From positions 1 to 24,201 of the forward strand of contig CAKSPO010000030.1 in the NCBI GenBank assembly GCA_934481515.1: a stretch of 24,201 nucleotides of DNA. The letters run 5' to 3'. The DNA is from an uncultured Eubacteriales bacterium (GTDB lineage: Bacteria; Bacillota; Clostridia; Oscillospirales; CAG-272). The first letter of the stretch is position 1; each line of letters starts with the position of its first letter. The notes below the pieces were generated by a model. That model made no database searches. It was not told where the DNA came from and worked only from the letters and a program-made list of their open reading frames with translations. Of the stretch, positions 6,400 through 13,563 are shown one piece after another. The position numbers and the translations under genes are program-made.

Positions 6400-7259
6400 C
6401 GGACGCGACCCATGATTATGAATTCCGCCTTTTGGAAGCGGATCGCAACGGAAGCGATCAGATGCGTATTTGCTGTTTTGTCAACGACTGTGTGGAGCGT
6501 TGCAAGGGGTTGTACGGTGGAGGTGCGAAGTACGTTTTTGTGGAGCCGGTATATATCGGGTTTGCGACGGCAGTGGATTCCTTTGTTGCTCTGAAGGTGC
6601 TTTGCTTTGAAGAAAAGCGGCTGACGCCGGCGGCGTTTTTGAAAATTGTCTCGGATAATTTCGAGGGACAGGAGCCGCTCCGGCAATACATCCTTCATCG
6701 CCTTCCGCACTATGGAAATGATGACGACCGCGCCGATTCTATTGCTGCCGAGCTTGCGCGGATCATCCGGGGAAATTCCTTCTGCACCCTGCCAAACGGA
6801 AAGTATCTGATTCCGGGAACCTTTTCTTATGTGATGCATGCGGATTTTGGCGCCGGTACACAGGCGACCTTCGACGGAAGGCTTGCGCATGTCTCCTATT
6901 CGGACGGGTGTTGCCCGGTGCAGGGGAGAGATACGAACGGTCCGACTGCGATGATCCGCTCTCTGACGGGGTGGGATCAGTCATTGTTTCTTGCCGGGAT
7001 GGTCGTGAATGTGAAGTTTTCCAAAAGCAGTTTTAACGACGGGAAGCGCCATTTGCTGGTGTCGATGATCCGCGCTTTTATGGAGCGGGGCGGGATAGAA
7101 ATGCAGATCAACGCAGTGGATCGCGCGACGCTGGAGGATGCGAAAATTCATCCGGAAGATCACGGGGATCTGTTGGTTCGGATCGGCGGTTACAGCGACT
7201 ATTTTGTTCGTCTCAATCCAACATTGCAACAGGAGATTATAGAAAGGACGGAATATTGA
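6366..7259 (+). CDS. Glycyl-radical enzyme, C-terminal part with the glycyl-radical motif
   Basis: Continuation of the preceding gene in the -1 frame; only about codons from 6384 onward (291 codons) are homologous sequence, and the GTG at 6366 has no ribosome site, so independent translation is doubtful. The C-terminus carries the radical-bearing loop RIGGYSDYF, 23 residues from the end, where the second Gly (residue 706 of the restored protein) would hold the radical. FNDGKRHLLVSMIRAFMERGGIEMQINAVDRATLEDA is split here as FNDGKRHLLVSMIRAF and GGIEMQINAV, both standard for the family's C-terminal domain. Stop TGA overlaps the activase ATG. As written, the Cys and Gly loops are on separate chains, so the enzyme would be inactive unless the frameshift is suppressed or is an artefact. 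Confidence 0.85.
   Translation: MPVYGKIRRRVTDATHDYEFRLLEADRNGSDQMRICCFVNDCVERCKGLYGGGAKYVFVEPVYIGFATAVDSFVALKVLCFEEKRLTPAAFLKIVSDNFEGQEPLRQYILHRLPHYGNDDDRADSIAAELARIIRGNSFCTLPNGKYLIPGTFSYVMHADFGAGTQATFDGRLAHVSYSDGCCPVQGRDTNGPTAMIRSLTGWDQSLFLAGMVVNVKFSKSSFNDGKRHLLVSMIRAFMERGGIEMQINAVDRATLEDAKIHPEDHGDLLVRIGGYSDYFVRLNPTLQQEIIERTEY
6379..6387 (+). other. Frameshift site splitting the glycyl-radical enzyme
   Basis: Frame-1 codons GAA AAA TCC run into TGA at 6397-6399, while the frame beginning ATC at 6384 continues the family sequence to the glycyl motif without a gap. Loss of one A from an original A6 run explains it. A true mutation, a homopolymer sequencing error or recoding would look the same here. 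No canonical X-XXY-YYZ heptamer in the correct frame and no strong downstream hairpin were seen, so recoding is the least likely. Confidence 0.8.
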
Positions 7260-8173
7260 TGCGGGCAGAGGACGAGATGGGACGGATCTTTCATCTGCAA
7301 CGTTATTCCGTGGAGGACGGGGAAGGGATCCGGACGACGGTGTTTCTCAAAGGATGCCCGCTTTCCTGCGTCTGGTGTCATAATGCGGAGTCTCTTTCCC
7401 GCGATCGGGAGTTGGCTTTTGCGGAGCAAAGCTGTATTTCCTGCCGCCTTTGCGCAGTTGCCTGCGGAAACGGATGTCATCGGTTTTCCGGTCAGGTACA
7501 TCTGCTTGACCGTCAATCCTGTACGGTTTGCGGAAGATGTGCCGTGGAATGTCCGACGGGAGCCTTGCGGGTCGTTGGAGAGGACATTACCGCCGGAGCG
7601 GTTTTTCGGCTGGTTTTGCGTGACCGGTGCTTTTACAGAAATGGCGGCGGGGTGACGCTGAGCGGCGGGGAGCCAATGGCGCAGGCGGCTTTTTCCACGG
7701 CGGTGGCGGCTCTTTGCCGGGATGCCGGAATTTCCGTGAACGTGGAAACCTCCGGTTGTTGCGCACCGGAGACGCTTCTGACAATTGCCCCTTACGTGGA
7801 CACCTTCCTCTATGACTGCAAAGCAGACCGCGAATGGCACCGGATGCTGACCGGTGTGGAGGAAGAGCGGATTCTGAAAAATCTCGATCTGCTTGCCGGG
7901 ATCGGTGCAAAGATTGTCCTGCGGTGTCCGGTGGTGCCGGGCGGAAATCTGAGGGAAGCTTTTCTTGACAAGATTGCCGATCTTGCCGATCGGTATGAAG
8001 CGATTCTTTCCGTGACATTGTTGCCCTATCACCGCACCGGAACCGGGAAGTCCAAAACGCTCGGGCATGGGACACAGGCGGAGTTTTCTGTTCCCACACC
8101 GGAGAAAATGCACTTTTTGCGGGAGCTGCTCCTTGCAAAAATCCATCGCCGTATCCGGGTTGATTTTCCGTAA
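7259..8173 (+). CDS. Glycyl-radical enzyme activating protein (radical SAM)
   Basis: 304-residue activase that uses S-adenosylmethionine and a [4Fe-4S] cluster to abstract hydrogen from the glycine of the partner enzyme. The radical-SAM motif CPLSCVWC (Cys33, Cys37, Cys40) follows the typical RYSVEDGEGIRTTVFLKG. Two extra ferredoxin-type clusters are encoded by CISCRLCAVACGNGC and CTVCGRCAVECPTGA, as in dehydratase/lyase-type activases but not in pyruvate formate-lyase activase. LSGGEPM (SAM binding) and the central VETSG are present. The ATG at 7259 overlaps the upstream stop (TGATG), so translation is coupled; an in-frame TTG at 7256 is a less likely start. Intact, which argues that the frameshift next door is recent or artefactual. 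Confidence 0.93.
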   Translation: MRAEDEMGRIFHLQRYSVEDGEGIRTTVFLKGCPLSCVWCHNAESLSRDRELAFAEQSCISCRLCAVACGNGCHRFSGQVHLLDRQSCTVCGRCAVECPTGALRVVGEDITAGAVFRLVLRDRCFYRNGGGVTLSGGEPMAQAAFSTAVAALCRDAGISVNVETSGCCAPETLLTIAPYVDTFLYDCKADREWHRMLTGVEEERILKNLDLLAGIGAKIVLRCPVVPGGNLREAFLDKIADLADRYEAILSVTLLPYHRTGTGKSKTLGHGTQAEFSVPTPEKMHFLRELLLAKIHRRIRVDFP

Positions 8174-8292
8174 AGCTGATTGCAGTCTCAAAAAGAAACG
8201 AAAAAGGGACGGAGGAAGGCAGGACTTTTGCATGGAACGGATGCGGAGTGCTGTCCGGCAGAATTCCTTTTGAAAGGAAATGCGGGATTCCC

Positions 8293-8321
8293 TTGACTTT
8301 TCCGGAAAGAGATGGTATAAT
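8293..8321 (+). promoter_or_regulatory. Sigma-A promoter of the first ECF S-component gene
   Basis: TTGACT at 8293-8298, 17-bp spacer, perfect TATAAT at 8316-8321; predicted transcript leader of about 80 nt. Confidence 0.75.
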
Positions 8322-8327
8322 CAATCG

Positions 8328-8407
8328 GGTAAGTGAAAATACCAAGAGAGAGCGTCGGATGTTGACGCTTTGCTCAGAACCGATGCAGAAGAAAGGAAGC
8401 CGCAAAA
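8328..8407 (+). promoter_or_regulatory. Structured leader of the ECF S-component mRNA (unknown type)
   Basis: The leader contains a perfect 6-bp hairpin AGCGTC (8351-8356) / GACGCT (8364-8369) with a 7-nt loop, and TCGG (8355-8358) could alternatively pair with CCGA (8380-8383). Vitamin S-component genes are often riboswitch controlled, but I cannot match this to the THF, preQ1, TPP or FMN consensus. Treat as an unassigned leader. Confidence 0.25.
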
Positions 8408-9094
8408 ATGAGAACCCGTGAGCAGAGAAAAGTTGTATTTTTAACGGAATGCGCGGTGCTGATCGCGATTGAACTGATTATGTCGTTTACTCCTTTGGGT
8501 TTTTTGCGTGTGGGAGTGGTGGAAATTACCTTTATGACCATTCCCGTTGCTTTGGGGGCGATGCTCCTCGGACCGATGGCAAGTCTTTTGCTCGGCACGG
8601 TATTCGGCATTGCAAGCTTTGTGCAGTGCTTCGGGATCAGCTCCTTCGGAACGCTGTTGTTCGGTATCAATCCGGTTGGAACGCTGGTTCTTTGCATTGT
8701 TCCGCGCGCACTGATGGGCTACCTTTGCGGAATCATTTGCCGCGGCATCCGGCGGGGAACCGGCAAGGATCTGCTTGCCTTTACGGTGACCTCCTTCTCT
8801 GCGGCGGCGCTGAATACCCTTCTTTTCGTGCTTACGTTTGCGCTCTTCTTCCATGGCGTGGCGTTGGACTTCGGCGGCGGAAGCGTCATTGATGTGTCGC
8901 AGATGAATCTGATTGATATTCTGATCTTTATCGCCGGCGTCAACGGTTTGGTGGAGGTCGGCGTCTGCACGGTGCTTTCCACCGCGATCGGAAAGGCTTT
9001 GGTGCATTTTGTCCCGAAGCTTTCGGTCAACCGCACAGAAACCAAAGCATCGGCAGAGACAGAAGAGGCCGAGAAAGATAAGGAATCGGAATAA
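8408..9094 (+). CDS. ECF transporter S component (substrate-binding membrane subunit)
   Basis: 228-residue membrane protein of the energy-coupling-factor S family, with about six hydrophobic helices. The pattern VEITFMTIPVALGAMLLGPMASLLLGTVFGIASF, seen here as EITFMTIPVALGAMLLGP followed by LLGTVFGIASF, is characteristic of the folate/pantothenate-type S components (established family knowledge; I cannot fix the vitamin). The last 25 residues are charged and acidic and probably cytoplasmic. Ribosome site AAAGGAAG precedes the ATG. No ATPase or T subunit genes are nearby, so it must use a shared EcfAA'T module encoded elsewhere. It has its own promoter and terminator. Confidence 0.85.
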   Translation: MRTREQRKVVFLTECAVLIAIELIMSFTPLGFLRVGVVEITFMTIPVALGAMLLGPMASLLLGTVFGIASFVQCFGISSFGTLLFGINPVGTLVLCIVPRALMGYLCGIICRGIRRGTGKDLLAFTVTSFSAAALNTLLFVLTFALFFHGVALDFGGGSVIDVSQMNLIDILIFIAGVNGLVEVGVCTVLSTAIGKALVHFVPKLSVNRTETKASAETEEAEKDKESE

Positions 9095-9103
9095 AACGAA
9101 AAC

Positions 9104-9149
9104 CCCGCACAGCGAAAGTCGTATCCGGCTTTTGCTGTGCGGGATTTTT
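9104..9149. terminator. Bidirectional terminator between ECF S component and U32 gene
   Basis: CCCGCACAGC (9104-9113) pairs perfectly with GCTGTGCGGG (9134-9143) and AAAG/CTTT extends the stem; ATTTTT follows on the plus strand, and GGGTTTTCGTTTT on the minus strand. Confidence 0.85.
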
Positions 9150-9169
9150 ATAAGAGGAGGGCAAGTGAC

Positions 9170-11227
9170 TTATAGAATCCGGCGGACATTTCCCGGAAGC
9201 GGAGCACCGGTTTCAAAGGCGCGGAGCACGCGGTTTACCTCTTCCGGGGATTCGGTTGAGAAAAGGAAATGACGGGACAGAATTTTTGCGCGGATCAGAC
9301 GGTCCTGCCGGTCGGACATGGAGGTCGGAACACTGTTGTAAATGACATTCCGGTGCTCCCATTCCCGCAGAACCGGAAATTCCGTGCCGGTGCGGTCGCG
9401 GAGAAGAACATGGTCACCGGAGCATGCCGTGCAGTCGGAGACCTCGCGGGAAACGCATTTTTCCAGCGTCATCAGCGGGATTCTTCCGTAAACGATCAGA
9501 GCGGCGGCTCCGCCGATGTCCCTTGCCTGCGGCAGGGTCAGCTCCGGAGAAAGGATGGCTTCGGAAAGTCCGAGTGCTTCCGCACGGCGCATACTTTCGC
9601 GGTTGGTGATGTTGAGCCGGTAATCTCCGACCGGAGTCAGCCCCGCGCGGCGCACCAGCCCGATATGTCCGATATTCCCGACCAGCGCCCGCACGGCGCC
9701 TTTTTCTTTTGCCGCCCTCAGAAGTGTTTCCGCTGCCTTTTGCTCATGGTCGAAAATGACCGGCGGTAGAAGAACTCCGTCCGCGTCCGGAGTAAAGTGC
9801 TGCAAAGGAAGATAAATGCGGTCGAAAAATGCTTTTGCTTCCTTTGTAATCTGCTCCGGTCGGTAAAACCGTGCACTGTTGCATTGTTCCCGTTCTCCTG
9901 CGGGAACTTCCGGCTCCCACGGGAACATTTCGGGGCATGGTTTGTTCACGGTTCCGCTTTCCCAAGCGGCGACCGCCCGGCGGCGCAGGTCATTCAGCCG
10001 GGACAGGGGAAGCATCAGTCCTTCCGAAAGCTCCAGCCGGAATTCGCTTGCGGAGTAGGGGGTTCCGCCGAAGCGGTTCAGATTTTTCTCCACTGTTTCC
10101 CGCGTCAGCGGTGCAGTGCGCGCCGGTTGCGGGATGTCGCCGGTCACCGTTACCGAGCGCATTCCGTCGGAGAGCGTCAGAAGGCTTGGCTCTTCCGCGA
10201 TTACTCTTGCGTGGACGTTCAGCGGAATTTTCCGCGTCAGTCCGCGGAACGGTTCCCGCGCACGGGAATTGCTCTTGTCGGTTTCCGTCCGGACGCCGAG
10301 CATGCCGTGACCGATTTTTCCGGTGTAGTATGCATCCGTGAATCCGCCGCGGGAAAAAATGTCGGCAAGCTCCCGCATTTCCTCCGGCGTTGCCGCACGC
10401 CCCTCGTCCAGCAGTCTGCGCCAGATGCGCGTTGTATCACGGACATATTCCGGGGATTTCATTCTGCCCTCGATTTTCAGGGAGGACACTCCCAGTGCAA
10501 TCAGCTCCGGAACGTGTGAGGCGAGGCTGAGGTCTTTCAGGGAAAGCGGATAGGTCTCCTGCTTTTTTTGTCCGGCATTTTTGCCTCGCCCCGGCGTTTC
10601 TCCCGACGGAGTTTTGCCGGAGGCATAGGGAAGTCTGCACGGCTGTGCACATTCTCCGCGGTTTCCGCTTCTGCCGCCGACCATGGAGGAAAACAGACAC
10701 TGTCCGGAATGACAGACGCAGAGCGCACCGTGCACGAACATTTCGATTTCAACGGGGCTGTTTGCCATCAATTGCTCCAAATCCGGCTTTGAGGTTTCCC
10801 GCGCGACGACCATGCGGGAAAAGCCGAGGCGGGACAGTTCTTCCGCCATGGCGAGGTTGTGCCCTGACATCTGCGTGCTGGCATGGAGTTCTCCTCCGGG
10901 AACCGCGCGGCGGATTGCGGCGGCACCGCCCATGTCCGCGACGATCAGCGCGTCGGCTCCCGCACGGTAGGCGTCCTTTGCCGCGTCTACGAAGGCGGGA
11001 AGCTCCCGGTCGGTGACCAGCGTATTCAGGGTTACATAGATTTTGACTCCATAGGCATGTGCGCGCAAAACGGCGGAGCGCAAAGCATCTCCGCCGAAAT
11101 TATGGGCATTCATTCTTGCGTTGAAAGCGGTTGTGCCGAGATAAACGGCATCGGCACCGCCTTCAATTGCCGCGTCCAGAGCGTCGGGGGAGCCGGCGGG
11201 GCACAGCAGTTCGGGTAAACGTTTCAT
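9170..11227 (-). CDS. Peptidase U32 family protein (RlhA/TrhP-like RNA hydroxylation protein)
   Basis: 685-residue COG0826-type protein. The N-terminal TIM-barrel begins MKRLPELLCPAGSPDALDAAI and contains GADAVYLG and ADALIVADMGG. The cysteine-rich block CVCHSGQCLFSS followed by GRSGNRGECAQPCRLPY lies near residues 180-215, and a second block CVSREVSDCTACSG with DRTGTEFPVL is near the C-terminus. Family members were named collagenase-like peptidases, but bacterial relatives are needed for prephenate-dependent hydroxylation of 23S rRNA C2501 (RlhA) or tRNA U34 (TrhP); the length fits the RlhA type with a DUF3656-like middle part. I chose the ATG at 11227 because homologues begin at MK-PELL-PAG; an in-frame GTG at 11257 would overlap zapA. 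No clear ribosome site, so coupling to zapA (stop 19 nt upstream) is likely. Confidence 0.88.
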   Translation of the reverse strand: MKRLPELLCPAGSPDALDAAIEGGADAVYLGTTAFNARMNAHNFGGDALRSAVLRAHAYGVKIYVTLNTLVTDRELPAFVDAAKDAYRAGADALIVADMGGAAAIRRAVPGGELHASTQMSGHNLAMAEELSRLGFSRMVVARETSKPDLEQLMANSPVEIEMFVHGALCVCHSGQCLFSSMVGGRSGNRGECAQPCRLPYASGKTPSGETPGRGKNAGQKKQETYPLSLKDLSLASHVPELIALGVSSLKIEGRMKSPEYVRDTTRIWRRLLDEGRAATPEEMRELADIFSRGGFTDAYYTGKIGHGMLGVRTETDKSNSRAREPFRGLTRKIPLNVHARVIAEEPSLLTLSDGMRSVTVTGDIPQPARTAPLTRETVEKNLNRFGGTPYSASEFRLELSEGLMLPLSRLNDLRRRAVAAWESGTVNKPCPEMFPWEPEVPAGEREQCNSARFYRPEQITKEAKAFFDRIYLPLQHFTPDADGVLLPPVIFDHEQKAAETLLRAAKEKGAVRALVGNIGHIGLVRRAGLTPVGDYRLNITNRESMRRAEALGLSEAILSPELTLPQARDIGGAAALIVYGRIPLMTLEKCVSREVSDCTACSGDHVLLRDRTGTEFPVLREWEHRNVIYNSVPTSMSDRQDRLIRAKILSRHFLFSTESPEEVNRVLRAFETGAPLPGNVRRIL

Positions 11228-11246
11228 GTATTTTTGCCGTGAGAAA

Positions 11247-11855
11247 TCAAATGTCACTGAAGGTCAGAAGATCGAACATCGTACCGACACGGGTCTTGTT
11301 TCCATTCTTCTGTGCCGTCTTTTTGTCGGTGTCCTCGTCCGTTTCCGCTTCGGCGGCTACGGGAGGGACTGCAGCGGTCGGTTGCGCCACGGCAGGCTCA
11401 GCGGCAGGTTCTTCCTCTGCCGGTTCGGGAACTTCCGTCTTTTTCACAAACGGCTTCGGAACGTACTTGGGCTTTTCTGCGGTTGCGGGCTGGGGAGGAG
11501 TGGTAATGGAGGCTCTGTCCAGAATGGAGCGCATGACGCCGGCATCCTTGCGCAGGTTGTCAATCTCCTCCTGCATGCTTTCAATGGTCTTTTTCAGTTT
11601 TTCGTTTTCGCTTGCGTAGCGGAACGCGTCCTTCTCTACCTTCTTGAACGCCTCCTGCATTGCCATCCGTTCCGAGCAATAAGTGAGCGCGCAAAGAATT
11701 GCCGCCTCGTTTTTGGTACAGCGGGGGCTTTTCAGGTTGATTTCCCGCATGCGGCGGTCAAGAATCCCGACGATATTTTCCACCTCATCCGGAGATGCGT
11801 CGCTGATGATATTCAGTTCCATGTCCGCAACAGTAATCGTGTGCTTTTGTTTCAT
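11247..11855 (-). CDS. zapA: Cell division protein ZapA with extended C-terminal tail
   Basis: 202-residue protein whose first about 100 residues match ZapA, the FtsZ-ring bundling factor: KHTITVADMELNIISDASPDEVENIVGILDRRM is seen as beta-strand (HTITVADMELNIISDAS) then helix (VENIVGILDRRMREIN), followed by AAILCALTYCSERM and a coiled coil (ENEKLKKTIESMQEEIDNLRKD). The remaining about 90 residues are Pro/Ala/Glu-rich and low in complexity, making it about twice the usual length. GGAGC precedes the ATG at moderate spacing. The zapA-U32 pairing is common in Clostridia (family knowledge) and here the genes are 19 bp apart, one operon. Confidence 0.88.
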   Translation of the reverse strand: MKQKHTITVADMELNIISDASPDEVENIVGILDRRMREINLKSPRCTKNEAAILCALTYCSERMAMQEAFKKVEKDAFRYASENEKLKKTIESMQEEIDNLRKDAGVMRSILDRASITTPPQPATAEKPKYVPKPFVKKTEVPEPAEEEPAAEPAVAQPTAAVPPVAAEAETDEDTDKKTAQKNGNKTRVGTMFDLLTFSDI

Positions 11856-11950
11856 TGCTCTGCTCCAAAATCCTTTCCTCCGTTGTTCCGTTTCAGGAAA
11901 CGACGGGACTTTTTCCTTTTCTTCAGATATGAGAAGGAATACCAGATTTC

Positions 11951-11956
11951 ATTATA
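11951..11956 (-). promoter_or_regulatory. -10 box of the zapA-U32 operon
   Basis: A perfect TATAAT reads on the minus strand (11956-11951) about 95 nt upstream of the zapA ATG, preceded by TTG. The -35 region is T-rich without a good TTGACA match, so only the -10 is called. Confidence 0.5.
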
Positions 11957-12051
11957 CAATAGAAATGAGAAAAAGAAAAGAGTTTTTTTGAAAAAAACAG
12001 AAAAACTTTTCGTCAAAATGAAAAAAGAATCCTTCTTTTGTGGGAAAATGC

Positions 12052-12080
12052 TTGCAAAAGACGACGGAATATGCTAAGAT
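12052..12080 (+). promoter_or_regulatory. Promoter of the kinase-PqqD-peptidase operon
   Basis: TTGCAA at 12052-12057, 17-bp spacer, TAAGAT at 12075-12080 with an extended TGc before it. It lies 35 bp upstream of the first start codon. Confidence 0.6.
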
Positions 12081-12115
12081 GATGGTAAATGACAGAGCAG
12101 AGGAGGGATGTTCCG

Positions 12116-12823
12116 ATGTTTACCATAGAGCTTGCCGGTGTCAGAATCCGGATCGACAACCGATATCCCTATCTGGAGCACCTTTGCAAAAAGTATCTGG
12201 CAGAGGGAACAGATGCGGCGTTTTGCGTGTCTGCGACGGAAGAGGAGATTCTGGAGGAGAGCCGCAACGGGGATTTTCCGTTGGATTGCTGTGAAGGAAT
12301 CTGTGTTTACCGTAAAATCTGCGAGGGGCTGATTCCGTACCGGATTTTTCTGATGCACTCCTCTGTGGTGGAGGCGGATGGTTTCGCCTATGCGTTTACC
12401 GCTCCCAGCGGGGTCGGAAAATCCACGCATACAAAGCTTTGGATGAAGAACGTACCGGGGTGCAGAATCATCAATGGCGATAAACCCTTGTACCGGTGGG
12501 AGGAGAACGGAACCTTTACCGTGTTCGGAACTCCGTGGAACGGAAAAGAGAATTGGGGAGAAAACTGTTCGGCTTCTCTGGCGGGAATCCTGTTTTTGGA
12601 GCGGGGAGAAACGAACGCAATCCGCCCGGCTTCGGAGCCGGAGGCGATTGCCCGGCTGATGCCGCAGTTGTATCTGCGTGGCGACCGGGAAGCGGTTGAC
12701 CGTCAGCTTTCCATGGTGAATGCGCTGATCCGGTCGGTACCGTTTTGGGTGCTTACATGCAATATTTCGGATGATGCCGCCCGGCTCGCTTACCGGACGG
12801 TGCGAAAAAAGGAGGAAGCGTAA
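12116..12823 (+). CDS. HPr kinase/phosphorylase-like P-loop protein
   Basis: 235-residue protein with a Walker A loop TAPSGVGKSTHT (Lys102, Ser103) preceded by LMHSSVVEADGFAYAF, an arrangement like the C-terminal catalytic domain of HPr kinase (LHG...GDSGVGKSE). INGDKPLYRW (Asp122) occupies the place of the HprK acidic loop. It lacks the N-terminal HprK domain and the HprK signature, so it is not the regulator of carbon catabolite repression. Related stand-alone kinases occur in RiPP clusters, including lasso-peptide clusters where they phosphorylate a precursor serine (family knowledge). The start is at 12116 because GGAGGG (12102-12107) is 8 nt upstream; an in-frame ATG at 12089 has no such site. 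TAATG overlap with the next gene indicates coupling. Substrate unknown. Confidence 0.8.
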   Translation: MFTIELAGVRIRIDNRYPYLEHLCKKYLAEGTDAAFCVSATEEEILEESRNGDFPLDCCEGICVYRKICEGLIPYRIFLMHSSVVEADGFAYAFTAPSGVGKSTHTKLWMKNVPGCRIINGDKPLYRWEENGTFTVFGTPWNGKENWGENCSASLAGILFLERGETNAIRPASEPEAIARLMPQLYLRGDREAVDRQLSMVNALIRSVPFWVLTCNISDDAARLAYRTVRKKEEA

Positions 12824-13089
12824 TGCAGATCAAAAAGGATTTTACCATTCAGCCTGTAGGGGGAATGTTTGTCGCGGTTCCCGTAGGAGCAACCAGCAAA
12901 AGCTTCCATGGGATGGTACAGCTCAATGAAACCGGCGCCTTTCTGTGGAAGCGGATGGCAGAGAAGGATTGCACGGAAGCGGAGCTGACGGAGGCATTGC
13001 TTTCGGAATATGACGTGGAACGGGAGACCGCCGCCACTGCGGTGCGGAGAGTTGTGGAACAGCTTCGCGCTGCGGAAATTCTGCAATGA
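12823..13089 (+). CDS. PqqD family protein (RiPP recognition element-like)
   Basis: 88-residue winged-helix protein of the PqqD type, which binds leader peptides of ribosomally made peptides and presents them to modifying enzymes. Visible family pattern: FHGMVQLNETGAFLWKRM (the LNETGA-IW core), then an acidic linker and ELTEALLSEYDVERETAATAVRRVVEQLRAAEIL, shown by the two pieces TEALLSEYDVERE and VRRVVEQLRAAEIL. Start overlaps the kinase stop (TAATG) and its stop overlaps the next start (ATGA). No radical SAM partner is present in the window, which is unusual for PqqD; its client is therefore unknown. Confidence 0.85.
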   Translation: MQIKKDFTIQPVGGMFVAVPVGATSKSFHGMVQLNETGAFLWKRMAEKDCTEAELTEALLSEYDVERETAATAVRRVVEQLRAAEILQ

Positions 13090-13535
13090 CGGAGAAAACC
13101 ATCGCACAGATTTTGCGGGCGGACGGATTTTATGTCAGCACGACATCCGGAAGCAGTATGCGGCCAATGCTGCGTGACCGCCGGGATCGTGTGATTTTTT
13201 GTGCGGTAAAAGAGGGGCAACGTCTGAAAAAGTGGGATCTGCCGCTGTATCTGGCGCCGGACGGGCGCTATATTCTGCATCGGATCATCGGCGTGACGAA
13301 AGACGGATACATTACGCGCGGCGACAACACCTACCGGAAGGAACGGGTACCGAGGGAATGGGTGCTCGGATATGTGACGGAATTCTACCGCGGAAAGCGT
13401 CATGTCTTTGCGGACAGCCGTTGGTACCGTCTTTATGCGGCGTTCTGGAATCTGATTTATCCGGTTCGCTTTCTGGTTCAGAAGGTCAGATGCTTTGCGG
13501 TTGCGGTGGGAAGGCGGCTGTTGCACCGGGAATAA
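13086..13535 (+). CDS. S24/S26 family peptidase (signal-peptidase-like)
   Basis: 149-residue protein with the S26 nucleophile box TSGSSMRPML (Ser24) and a later box ILHRIIGV (His65) followed by GYITRGDN (Asp80). The Ser-His-Asp set resembles SipW/ER-type signal peptidases rather than the Ser-Lys dyad of LepB; the usual Lys region reads KEGQRLKKWDLPLY, so a lysine role cannot be excluded. There is no N-terminal membrane anchor; instead residues about 115-147 (RLYAAFWNLIYPVRFLVQ) are hydrophobic and basic and may associate with the membrane. The start overlaps the PqqD stop (ATGA). In this operon it could cleave a leader peptide (inference). Confidence 0.8.
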   Translation: MTEKTIAQILRADGFYVSTTSGSSMRPMLRDRRDRVIFCAVKEGQRLKKWDLPLYLAPDGRYILHRIIGVTKDGYITRGDNTYRKERVPREWVLGYVTEFYRGKRHVFADSRWYRLYAAFWNLIYPVRFLVQKVRCFAVAVGRRLLHRE

Positions 13536-13563
13536 AGACACCTTTGCCGCAAAGAAATGACGC

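Noticed and set aside
8174..8292. Terminator after the activase gene
   Set aside because: The only palindrome (TTCCTTTTGAAAGGAA at 8264-8279) is weak and lacks a T-run, so none is called.
12018..12077. 19-codon ORF (MKKESFFCGKMLAKDDGIC) just before the HprK-like kinase, considered as a RiPP precursor
   Set aside because: It has no ribosome site, and the operon's -35 and -10 lie within it, so it would not be on the transcript.
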